Shown here: one piece after another, positions 1-9,228 of the stretch
Layout of the letters: every line of letters starts with the position of its first letter
How positions within the stretch are numbered: the first letter of the stretch is position 1
DNA from: Pieris napi
Lineage: Eukaryota; Arthropoda; Insecta; Lepidoptera; Pieridae
Length of the DNA: 64,000 bases
Assembly: GCF_905475465.1 (NCBI RefSeq)
Contig: NC_062238.1
Coordinates: 2,956,501 to 3,020,500 of the forward strand
Direction of reading: 5' to 3'
Position numbers and translations under genes: made by a program
The notes under the pieces: model-generated
Databases searched by the model: none
Seen by the model: the letters and a program-made list of their open reading frames with translations, nothing else
What the model was told of the DNA's origin: nothing

Positions 1-1557
1 CCATCTCGCTCTCGTTGGGCAGTCGGTGTCAAACGCATTGTGGTCAGCATTCACGTTCAGCATTTTACAGTTTACGCACATTGGGGGGTCTCCTGCTTTG
101 TATTTTTGGCAATCTGCCTTTTTATGTTCCTCCCCGCAATGAGCGCAGACCTCTTTCGTGCTTTCACAATATTTCCGCGTATGACCATAGCCCAAACAAT
201 TGGTGCACTGTATCAATGGTGTCTGGTCGTGGACCACCACTCTTTGTAGTTCGACGTGCACTCTTCCCACCTCCACCATTCTTCTCCAGATTGTAGGGGA
301 CACTTGTAGTATAATATTCTGCAGGTGAGGGTTTCTTGCTGTCTTGCGTCTTTTGACAGTCATCCTTCGTTCCTCCTCTTTTATACCTGAGAATATTTGT
401 TTGTTTTGTGCCTCTATATATTCGATTATCTCATCGTCTTTATGGATTTGGAGAACGCCCCTCAGCATAACTAGTGGGTCCTTGTATTTCAACGTTTCCA
501 CTGTTAGTGTTTTGTCCCCTAGCAGTCTTTCCGTCAGTTCCTTTATTTTGTCTTCCGCTCGGCACCCCACTATCACTTTCTGATCCTTGGTTTTGCGGAT
601 GGTATCCAACCGAAGGCCAGTAGTTTTCGGGTCTATTGCCGAGCGAATCCTATCGTAAACCTCTGAATTAGTTTCTTGGCTAGAGGACTTAACTACTAGC
701 TTATGTAGCTTTGGTTTGTACGTGAGGGGGTGATTTAATCTATTCTGGTTGGTCAAGGTGGTGGGGGGATTTTGTTGTTGGGCTATTTTATTGTTAGCTG
801 CCAAGACGTTGGCGTACGTCCGCTCGATGTTCCGGTCTCTTTCATCAGTTTTTTCAATCTGTGTTTCTATAAGTTCCTTGATTTCTTTTAGCTCTCCTTG
901 TTTTCCTATCCTTTCCCTTAATTCATCGAGCTTCCTTGCGTTTCCCTCGACGTGATGAAGTATCTTCTGCCTTCTTTGTTCGTCTAGGGTGGCGTCTGGT
1001 TTTCTTTTGTATTGCTTTATGTTGTCCTGGAGTAATTTGCTGATATCTTCCAGCTTTTTGGTTTCTTTTTCCAATCGCTTTAGGTGCTCGTCCATTTCGT
1101 GGGTTTTACTTTGCGGTGTGGTGTCTATGTTGTAAGTTTTATTACTGTCATTCTCCTTTTCTACCGCTACCTCGCTTCCCCTTTCCTTTTCCTTCTTCTT
1201 ATCCTTTCCTTCCTTAGTTTGAGACTCGGCCTCTTTTACCAGTTCATACAGTCTTTTTACCGCCGAGGTAACAGCTGCTTTTATTTCGCCCTTTAGATTT
1301 CTGGCAGCGTCAAGCTGGAGAAGAGCGCTCTGTTGGACTGCTGCGGCTTCAGTGAGTCTATTTTTGTATAACTTCTGCTTTTTTGACCCTTCTGCACTCT
1401 GAGCTATAGCTGCTTCCAGCTCTCCGATGCTCTTTCTCACCGCTGGGGTTAAGGTCGGGGTCGGTGGCTGTATAGGGGCCGATCCTTCCCTCTCCTCTAT
1501 TCCAGTAGCATGGGGTGGCGGGGTGGTAATTTTTGTTGGGGTGCGTATACCAAACAT
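1..1557 (-). CDS. gag-like ORF1 protein of non-LTR retrotransposon (3'-partial)
   Basis: Reading from ATG at 1557 there are 519 codons without a stop, running off the window. Residues 1-45 are Pro/Thr-rich; about 45-250 is highly charged and probably coiled coil; about 285-440 is a globular part. Three zinc knuckles follow: CTNCLGYGHTRKYC (451-464, CX2CX4HX4C), C471-C474-H478-C483 (CX2CX3HX4C) and C494-C497-H506-C513 (CX2CX8HX6C). This trio is the RNA/DNA-binding module of R1/I/Jockey-group ORF1 proteins, which form the RNP with the element's RNA. The frame is fully open, so the copy may be young. The start is the first ATG of the open frame, about 70 bp downstream (in element sense) of the foldback insertion. 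The exact clade cannot be fixed without ORF2. Confidence 0.85.
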   Translation of the reverse strand, partial: MFGIRTPTKITTPPPHATGIEEREGSAPIQPPTPTLTPAVRKSIGELEAAIAQSAEGSKKQKLYKNRLTEAAAVQQSALLQLDAARNLKGEIKAAVTSAVKRLYELVKEAESQTKEGKDKKKEKERGSEVAVEKENDSNKTYNIDTTPQSKTHEMDEHLKRLEKETKKLEDISKLLQDNIKQYKRKPDATLDEQRRQKILHHVEGNARKLDELRERIGKQGELKEIKELIETQIEKTDERDRNIERTYANVLAANNKIAQQQNPPTTLTNQNRLNHPLTYKPKLHKLVVKSSSQETNSEVYDRIRSAIDPKTTGLRLDTIRKTKDQKVIVGCRAEDKIKELTERLLGDKTLTVETLKYKDPLVMLRGVLQIHKDDEIIEYIEAQNKQIFSGIKEEERRMTVKRRKTARNPHLQNIILQVSPTIWRRMVEVGRVHVELQRVVVHDQTPLIQCTNCLGYGHTRKYCESTKEVCAHCGEEHKKADCQKYKAGDPPMCVNCKMLNVNADHNAFDTDCPTRARW

Positions 1558-1630
1558 TGTTTGTGTTTTATTTTATATGTGGAGTAGGGTAGGCTATGGT
1601 GTGTCAAAGTATAATAAAATGCGATCTATA

Positions 1631-2813
1631 CAGGGTGGCCAAAAAGTCGTGGATCAAACGCAAATAGGGGATAGATGAGGTCATCAGCGGCAAAAAATTG
1701 TTCTACGGGAGGTCTCTAAGGTCAACCCCTGCAGAGTTATGATTTATTTTGGTTTTTATATGAAAATTGACTTTTTTTTACTAATTCTTCTTAAAATTCG
1801 AAAATATCTACATCCTGTATCTTTCTCATAATATCCACTAGATTGGTACTGATGAGTTCTTGCGTTAGACATACTATTTATAGTTATTTATTGAATGTAT
1901 TGAAGATAATATTTAGTTATACGATATAACATTTTTTCAAATCATAAATTTTTCTTTACTTTGGACCCCACTGTGAAAAAAAATTACTCCACCGAAAAGT
2001 GACCCTGTACTACAAGTTTTGGCGCATTTAATACGGATTCTGAAAAGGTATTACACGTGGCCATGAGTCGCTCTAATATCTTTCTAGGAAGAATTACAAA
2101 CAACGATTTGGAAATAATAATTGTATTAAAACAATTATTTCTCAATCGTTGTTTGTAGGAAACAAAATATTTTACAATAAAATATGCTCAAAATTCCTGA
2201 CTCTGACCATAATACTTAATCTGCATCGTCTAATCAAATTTGTACGTGGGTTACAGACATCTGTCCAATTATTTGAATCTAGTCCGATTCACACAGTACT
2301 GGTCACAGGTAGGTAAATAATCTATCATAAGTCCGAATCGTTGTTGTCTTTTCGTCCTAGAAAGATATTAGAGCGACTCATGGCCATGTGTAATACCTTT
2401 TCAGAATCCATATTAAATGCGCCAAAACTTGTAATACAGGGTCACTTTTCGGTGGAGTAATTTTTTTTCACAGTGGGGTCCGAAATAAACAAAAAGTTAT
2501 GATTTGAAAAAAATTTATATCGTATAACTTAATATTATCTTCAATACACTCAATCAACAACTATAAATAGTATGTCTAACGCAAGAACTCATCAGTACCA
2601 ATCTAGTGGGTATTATTAAAAAGATACAGGATGTAGATTTTTTCGAATTTTAATAAGAATTAGCAAAAAAAAGTTAATTTTCATATAAAAATCAAAATAA
2701 ATCATAACTCTGCAGGGGTTGACCTTAGAGACCTCCCGTAGAACAATTTTTTGCCGCTGATGACCTCATCTATCCGCTATTTGCGTTTGATCCACGACTT
2801 TTTGGCCACCCTG
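1631..2813. mobile_element. Foldback DNA transposon with ~460-bp inverted arms
   Basis: The two ends read CAGGGTGGCCAAAAAGT...ACTTTTTGGCCACCCTG and the whole of about 1631-2090 returns as a near-perfect reverse complement in about 2354-2813; the ~260 bp centre holds a second inverted repeat (around 2099-2158). Both ends are flanked by TATA (1627-1630 and 2814-2817), so the target duplication is TA or TATA. There is no transposase ORF, so it is non-autonomous. It sits in the leader of the minus-strand retrotransposon, about 70 bp upstream of the ORF1 ATG, and is therefore a nested, younger insertion. Superfamily not identified; the TA-containing site would fit Tc1/mariner-like elements but is not decisive. 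Confidence 0.9.
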
Positions 2814-2945
2814 TATAATGCGTCTTACTTTTGTATGTTTACAAAAACGTATTGTTCTGGGTTTGTCAAGATTAAATTATTTTTATTTATAATTTCAATA
2901 TACATAAATGTTCTATGTCCATTCGCAAAATTATTTAACTTATAT

Positions 2946-3236
2946 TAGGGTCTGCCCCCAATAGGGTGGCAGCCGTCAAGGATGTCAAAATTATTTTAAA
3001 ACTTAGTCTAAGGTCTACCCCCAATAGGGTGGTAGCCGTGTCAATATTATATTATTATTTTACAATATTTGAAATATACAATATAATAACAGTTCCCAAT
3101 AGGGGAAAGTTATGTCAGTAGTTTTACTTAGCCTACTTTCTTATCTAACTTAAAACTAGTGTCTTTTCCCAAAAGGGAAAAGGCAGTCAATAATTTAGTT
3201 AAAATGGTCTATTCTAATTGGGTAGTTGCTGTCAAT
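2946..3236. other. Series of five covarying hairpins (retrotransposon leader)
   Basis: Five units about 50-80 bp apart each hold a short hairpin followed by a (G)CCGTCAA-like tail. Units 1-4 have AATA or AAAA loops. Stems: TGCC-CCC/GGG-GGCA (2953-2971), TACC-CCC/GGG-GGTA (3016-3034), TTCCC/GGGGAA (3093-3107), CTTTTCCC/GGGAAAAG (3163-3182), and CTATTC/GGGTAG with wobble pairs (3209-3225). The stem bases change but pairing is kept, as expected for selected RNA structure. In the minus-strand element these lie in the 5' leader. Function unknown; translation initiation or RNP packaging are guesses. Confidence 0.7.
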
Positions 3237-3447
3237 ATTTTGATATAAATTTTTTGTTACAATTCGATTAATAATTATTTTCTATCATTATTTATGACTA
3301 GTACTTTGTTTAGCTTATCTCTTATTAACTATCCCAATATAAATCGCAGTCAGGTACTTGAAGGGCGATTTGTTTCAGGTCCTCGGGAAGGGCTGGTATA
3401 ATTTAGAAATAAATATATACGCGCGCTGGACCGTCCGCCCTAGTCGA

Positions 3448-3588
3448 CGATGTGTGTGTGTGTGTATAAGTGTGGTGGTTGTCAGGTGACTCCCCTCTTT
3501 GAGTGGAGTCAAATGAGCCGTCACACTTAGTGTTTATGGTGTTTTGTGTGTGTGTGTGTGTGTGTGTAAGTCACTTGTGTGTGTGTGT
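3448..3588. repeat. TG dinucleotide microsatellites
   Basis: Three (TG)n tracts, at about 3450-3465, 3545-3567 and 3575-3588, lie around the first and before the second of the paired long hairpins. Confidence 0.9.
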
Positions 3589-3651
3589 AGTTAGGTGCGG
3601 TAGCTATAAAAAGACTCCCCTCTTTGAGTGGAGTCGTTTGAGCCGTCGCAC
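3470..3651. other. Duplicated long hairpin with compensatory base changes
   Basis: Two copies, 125 bp apart, of a two-part stem. The inner stem is GACTCC(c)CTC-TTT-GAG(t)GGAGTC in both (3488-3510 and 3613-3635). The outer stem is GTGTG/CACAC in copy 1 (3470-3474 with 3522-3526) and GTGCG/CGCAC in copy 2 (3595-3599 with 3647-3651): a paired T-A to C-G change. Both carry GAGCCGTC just 3' of the inner stem, a tail also seen after the hairpins at 2946-3236. Part of the minus-strand element's leader. Confidence 0.75.
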
Positions 3652-4724
3652 CTGTATGTTGTTATTTTGACGGGTGGTCAGGCGGACGTGTCCGTGGGTT
3701 AGGTGCGTTTTTTGTATATTTATATTCCCCTAATTTGTCCAAACTTGCTAAGTATACGTATACTACGTATACAAGTCCGCTGCCAAAATTGCCGAAAAAC
3801 GCACCGTTTTCGAGTTATTTACTGCCAAAAGATTTTAATATTTCAAAAGTTTTAGAAATTTTTAATAAATTTAATAAATTTTGAAAATTTTGAATTTAAA
3901 AATTTTGAATTTCGATCCTGGTAGGGGCGGGCCAGGCGGACAAATCCAATATATTAATGTATATTAATATATTGATCTGCCCTTAAAAACGCGAAAAAAC
4001 CAACCGTTCCCGAGATATTTGTGTTTTCTTCCTGATTTCTTCCCGTCGCTGCAGCTCCGCTCGGGTTGGTCCGATCTTCTGGTTCGAACCGTCGTTAAGT
4101 TCAGCTCGCAGAGGGCTATCCAACGACGTATCGCACCTTTCCAGAAAATTCGGATTTCGCCGACCACCGTGCCACGTGGTTTTTGGGTTTTTATGTCGTA
4201 ACTTTTTTATTTTTGAAGGTAAAAATCCTTGCGACACTTCAGCAGACGCGTCTTCGTGAGTTCTATCGAGTGACGTTATTTAAATTGGGGGTCACCGCTT
4301 TGGTTTTTAAGTTTTTGAGCTTTAAGTTGTTTTTTATTAGGTTATTTTTGGTTTTTCAGTTATATAATTTTTTCCCCAAGGCATATATTTTAGAAAATTA
4401 TGTCAATCGACTCGACTTGATGAGCCGCGTCTTTTGGTGTATAGCACTTGTGGGGGACGGCTCTAATTCTCCGACCAGTGGACACGCCCCTTTTTTATTT
4501 TATTTAAATTTCTCAAAAACCTTTATCCGTAAAAATCCAAGATTGGTGTCAAAAGATGCGGCTTAGCAAGGCGCATCCAGCGATGCGAAGAACAGCACAG
4601 GTCACCGATCAAATACGTGCGTCGCACTCACTTTTGTCACTGTTTTTTCACTTTTTTGTTGTTTTTCGAACTTTTTTGTCACTTATATTCACTTTTTATT
4701 AGACAATATTTATATATTTAGATT
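3652..4724. other. Non-coding retrotransposon leader, no gene seen
   Basis: AT-rich stretches alternate with GC-richer blocks. A perfect 11-bp hairpin is present (arms 3948-3958 and 3963-3973, loop GTAT), as is a palindromic GTATACGTATAC near 3753-3764. The motif CAGGCGGAC occurs twice (near 3680 and 3934). Short ORFs here, including one of 127 codons on the + strand at 4183-4566, have no recognisable domain and I do not call them. Confidence 0.6.
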
Positions 4725-4839
4725 CGCCGTCGCGAGACGCACAAAATGATATATCGCGCTGTTTATTTCGCGATAAAAATCCTATTTTTGGGATTTTTAG
4801 TTTGCGGAGCTAAGCGGTTTTGCTGCTTACGCGACGGCG
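4725..4839 (-). other. Multibranched RNA fold at the 5' tip of the minus-strand element
   Basis: A 10-bp GC-rich stem (4725-4734 with 4830-4839) closes three consecutive hairpins: ATCGCG/CGCGAT (4753-4758 with 4769-4774), AAAAATCC/GGATTTTT (4775-4782 with 4791-4798) and TAAGC/GCTTA (4811-4815 with 4825-4829). The last hairpin abuts the closing stem. The fold ends only about 15 bp before the satellite junction, i.e. at the very start of the element's transcript. No HDV-like self-cleaving ribozyme layout was recognised, though such ribozymes occur at the 5' ends of related R2-type LINEs. Confidence 0.65.
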
Positions 4840-4854
4840 GTTCGACTGCGACTC

Positions 4855-7800
4855 TATTTAGATGGGTTAGGTTAGGTTAGGTTAGGTTAGGTTAGGTTAG
4901 GTTAGGTTAGGTTAGGTTAGGTTAGGTTATTATATGAATATTTGGTCGCCAAAGGCGACCAGGACGCCGAGAAGCCGTGGCTTGAATAAACAATTATTAT
5001 TTAGAACGGAGCTGTCCAAAAAAACAAATATTATTTAGATGGGTTAGGTTAGGTTAGTATATGAATATTTGGTCGCCGAGTTTCCGAGGCTTGAATAAAC
5101 AATTATTATTTAGATCGGAGCTGTCCAAAAAAACAAATATTATTGAGATGGGTTAGGTTAGGAAAGGTAAGGTTAGTATATGAATATTTGGTCGCCGAGT
5201 TTCCGAGGCTTGAATAAACAATTATTATTTAGATCGGAGCTGTCCAAAAAAACAAATATTATTTAGATGAGTTAGGTTAGGTTAGGTTAGGTTAGTATTT
5301 GAATATTTGGTCGCCAAAGGCGACCAGGACGCCGAGAAGCCGTGGCTTGAATAAACAATTATTATTTAGAACGGAGCTGTCCAAAAAAAAAAATATTATT
5401 TAGATGGGTTAGGTTAGGTTAGTATATGAATATTTGGTCGCCGAGTTTCCGAGGCTTGAATAAACAATTATTATTTAGATCGGAGCTGTCCAAAAAAACA
5501 AATATTATTGAGATGGGTTAGGTTAGGAAAGGTTAGGTTAGTATATGAATATTTGGTCGCCTAAGGCGACCAGGACGCCGAGAAGCCGTGGCTTAAATAA
5601 ACAATTATTATTTAGAACGGAGCTGTCCAAAAAAACAAATATTATTTAGATGGGTTAGGTTAGGTTAGTATATGAATATTTGGTCGCCGAGTTTCCGAGG
5701 CTTGAATAAACAATTATTATTTAGATCGGAGCTGTCCAAAAAAACAAATATTATTTAGATGGGTTAGGTTAGGAAAGGTTAGGTTAGTATATGAATATTT
5801 GGTCGCCGAGTTTCCGAGGCTTGAATAAACAATTATTATTTAGATCGGAGCTGTCCAAAAAAACTAATATTATTTAGATGGGTTAGGTTAGGAAAGGTTA
5901 GGTTAGTATATGAATATTTGGTCGCCGAGTTTCCGAGGCTTGAATAAACAATTATTATTTAGATCGGAGCTGTCCAAAAAAACAAATATTATTGAGATGG
6001 GTTAGGTTAGGAAAGGTAAGGTTAGTATATGAATATTTGGTCGCCAAAGGCGACCAGGACGCCGAGAAGCCGTGGCTTAAATAAACAATTATTATTTAGA
6101 ACGGAGCTGTCCAAAAAAACAAATATTATTTAGATGGGTTAGGTTAGGTTAGTATATGAATATTTGGTCGCCGAGTTTCCGAGGCTTGAATAAACAATTA
6201 TTATTTAGATCGGAGCTGTCCAAAAAAACTAATATTATTTAGATGGGTTAGGTTAGGAAAGGTTAGGTTAGTATATGAATATTTGGTCGTCGAGTTTCCG
6301 AGGCTTGAATAAACAATTATTATTTAGATCGGAGCTGTCCAAAAAAACAAATATTATTTAGATGGGTTAGGTTAGGTTAGTATATGAATATTTGGTCGCC
6401 GAGTTTCCGAGGCTTGAATAAACAATTATTATTTAGATTGGAGCTGTCCAAAAAAACAAATATTATTTAGATGGGTTAGGTTAGGTTAGGTTAGGTTAGG
6501 TTAGGTTAGGTTAGGTTAGGTTAGGTTAGGTTAGTATATGAATATTTGGTCGCCGAGTTTCCGAGGCTTGAATAAATAATTATTATTTAGATCGGAGCTG
6601 TCCAAAAAAACAAATATTATTTAGATGGGTTAGGTTAGGTTAGTATATGAATATTTGGTCGCCGAGTTTCCGAGGCTTGAATAAACAATTATTATTTAGA
6701 TCGGAGCTGTCCAAAAAAACAAATATTATTTAGATGGGTTAGGTTAGGAAAGGTTAGGTTAGTATATGAATATTTGGTCGCCGAGTTTCCGAGGCTTGAA
6801 TAAACAATTATTATTTAGATCGGAGCTGTCCAAAAAAACAAATATTATTTAGATTGGTTAGGTTAGTAAAGGTTAGGTTAGTATATGAATATTTGGTCGC
6901 CAAAGGCGACCAGGACGCCGAGAAGCCGTGGCTTGAATAAACAATTATTATTTAGAACGGAGCTGTCCAAAAAAACAAATATTATTTAGATGGGTTAGGT
7001 TAGGTTAGTATATGAATATTTGGTCGCCGAGTTTCCAAGGCTTGAATAAACAATTATTATTTAGATCGGAGCTGTCCAAAAAAACAAATATTATTTAGAT
7101 GGGTTAGGTTAGGAAAGGTTAGGTTAGTATATGAATATTTGGTCGCCGAGTTTCCGAGGCTTGAATAAACAATTATTATTTAGATCGGAGCTGTCCAAAA
7201 AAACTAATATTATTTAGATGGGTTAGGTTAGGAAAGGTTAGGTTAGTATATGAATATTTGGTCGCCGAGTTTCCGAGGCTTGAATAAACAATTATTATTT
7301 AGATCGGAGCTGTCCAAAAAAACAAATATTATTGAGATGGGTTAGGTTAGGAAAGGTAAGGTTAGTATATGAATATTTGGTCGCCAAAGGCGACCAGGAC
7401 GCCGAGAAGCCGTGGCTTAAATAAACAATTATTATTTAGATCGGAGCTGTCCAAAAAAACAAATATTATTTAGATGGGTTAGGTTAGGTTAGGTTAGGTT
7501 AGGTTAGGTTAGGTTAGGTTAGGTTAGGTTAGGTTAGTATATGAATATTTGGTCGCCGAGTTTCCGAGGCTTGAATAAATAATTATTATTTAGATCGGAG
7601 CTGTCCAAAAAAACAAATATTATTTAGATGGGTTAGGTTAGGTTAGTATATGAATATTTGGTCGCCGAGTTTCCGAGGCTTGAATAAACAATTATTATTT
7701 AGATCGGAGCTGTCCAAAAAAACAAATATTATTTAGATGGGTTAGGTTAGGAAAGGTTAGGTTAGTATATGAATATTTGGTCGCCGAGTTTCCGAGGCTT

Positions 7801-9228
7801 GAATAAACAATTATTATTTAGATCGGAGCTGTCCAAAAAAACAAATATTATTTAGATTGGTTAGGTTAGTAAAGGTTAGGTTAGTATATGAATATTTGGT
7901 CGCCAAAGGCGACCAGGACGCCGAGAAGCCGTGGCTTGAATAAACAATTATTATTTAGAACGGAGCTGTCCAAAAAAACAAATATTATTTAGATGGGTTA
8001 GGTTAGGTTAGTATATGAATATTTGGTCGCCGAGTTTCCAAGGCTTGAATAAACAATTATTATTTAGATCGGAGCTGTCCAAAAAAACAAATATTATTTA
8101 GATGGGTTAGGTTAGGAAAGGTTAGGTTAGTATATGAATATTTGGTCGCCGAGTTTCCGAGGCTTGAATAAACAATTATTATTTAGATCGGAGCTGTCCA
8201 AAAAAACTAATATTATTTAGATGGGTTAGGTTAGGAAAGGTTAGGTTAGTATATGAATATTTGGTCGCCGAGTTTCCGAGGCTTGAATAAACAATTATTA
8301 TTTAGATCGGAGCTGTCCAAAAAAACAAATATTATTGAGATGGGTTAGGTTAGGAAAGGTAAGGTTAGTATATGAATATTTGGTCGCCAAAGGCGACCAG
8401 GACGCCGAGAAGCCGTGGCTTAAATAAACAATTATTATTTAGAACGGAGCTGTCCAAAAAAACAAATATTATTTAGATGGGTTAGGTTAGGTTAGTATAT
8501 GAATATTTGGTCGCCGAGTTTCCGAGGCTTGAATAAACAATTATTATTTAGATCGGAGCTGTCCAAAAAAACAAATATTATTTAGATGGGTTAGGTTAGG
8601 AAAGGTTAGGTTAGTATATGAATATTTGGTCGCCGAGTTTCCGAGGCTTGAATAAACAATTATTATTTAGATCGGAGCTGTCCAAAAAAACAAATATTAT
8701 TTAGATGGGTTAGGTTAGGTTAGGTTAGGTTAGTATATGAATATTTGGTCGCCAAAAGCGACCAGGACGCCGAGAAGCCGTGGCTTGAATAAACAATTAT
8801 TATTTAGAACGGAGCTGTCCAAAAAAACAAATATTATTTAGATGGGTTAGGTTAGGTTAGTATATGAATATTTGGTCGCCGAGTTTCCGAGGCTTGAATA
8901 AACAATTATTATTTAGATCGGAGCTGTCCAAAAAAACTAATATTATTTAGATGGGTTAGGTTAGGAAAGGTTAGGTTAGTATATGAATATTTGGTCGTCG
9001 AGTTTCCGAGGCTTGAATAAACAATTATTATTTAGATCGGAGCTGTCCAAAAAAACAAATATTATTTAGATGGGTTAGGTTAGGTTAGTATATGAATATT
9101 TGGTCGCCGAGTTTCCGAGGCTTGAATAAACAATTATTATTTAGATCGGAGCTGTCCAAAAAAACAAATATTATTTAGATGGGTTAGGTTAGGTTAGGTT
9201 AGGTTAGGTTAGGTTAGGTTAGGTTAGT
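4855..9228 (+). repeat. TTAGG-containing composite satellite, block 1
   Basis: Tandem units of (GGTTA)2-13 plus a spacer that starts GTATATGAATATTTGGTCGCC and ends ATTATTTAGATGGG. Two spacer types occur: a short type with GCCGAGTTTCCGAGGC and a longer type with the hairpin GGTCGCC-AAA-GGCGACC (e.g. 4944-4960) followed by AGGACGCCGAGAAGCC. A further variant has a GGTTAGGAAAGG interruption. The spacer itself contains two related half-motifs (TTATTATTTAGA and ATATTATTTAGATG). The G-rich strand is + throughout. Confidence 0.97.
6475..8480 (+). repeat. 1003-bp higher-order tandem duplication in the satellite
   Basis: Two adjacent blocks, about 6475-7477 and 7478-8480, share private variants at a constant offset of 1003 bp: GAATAAATAAT (6571 and 7574), AGATTGGTTAGG (6851 and 7854) and TTTCCAAGG (7032 and 8035). 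Each begins with a long (GGTTA)n run. This indicates recent unequal exchange. Confidence 0.85.

Larger units (their letters stand above)
1..4854 (-). mobile_element. TRAS-like (R1-clade) non-LTR retrotransposon, 5' part
   Basis: Seen: an intact gag-like ORF on the minus strand (1557 to 1, open at the edge) and upstream of it about 3.3 kb of non-coding, hairpin-rich sequence that ends abruptly where the TTAGG satellite starts at about 4855. Subtracting the foldback insertion (1631-2813) leaves a leader of about 2.1 kb. Known: TRAS elements of silkworm are R1-clade LINEs with an unusually long 5' UTR (over 2 kb), inserted with CCTAA on their sense strand, opposite in direction to SART elements. 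Inferred: a TRAS-like element, opposite in direction to the four plus-strand copies in this window. ORF2 and the 3' end lie outside. It is not certain that all of 2814-4854 belongs to the same element. Confidence 0.55.

Noticed and set aside
1427..1678. 83-codon + strand ORF
   Set aside because: Antisense to the gag-like ORF1 and runs into the foldback TIR.
4183..4566. 127-codon open frame on + in the leader region
   Set aside because: Hydrophobic low-complexity translation, no domain, lies in structured non-coding sequence; likely chance.
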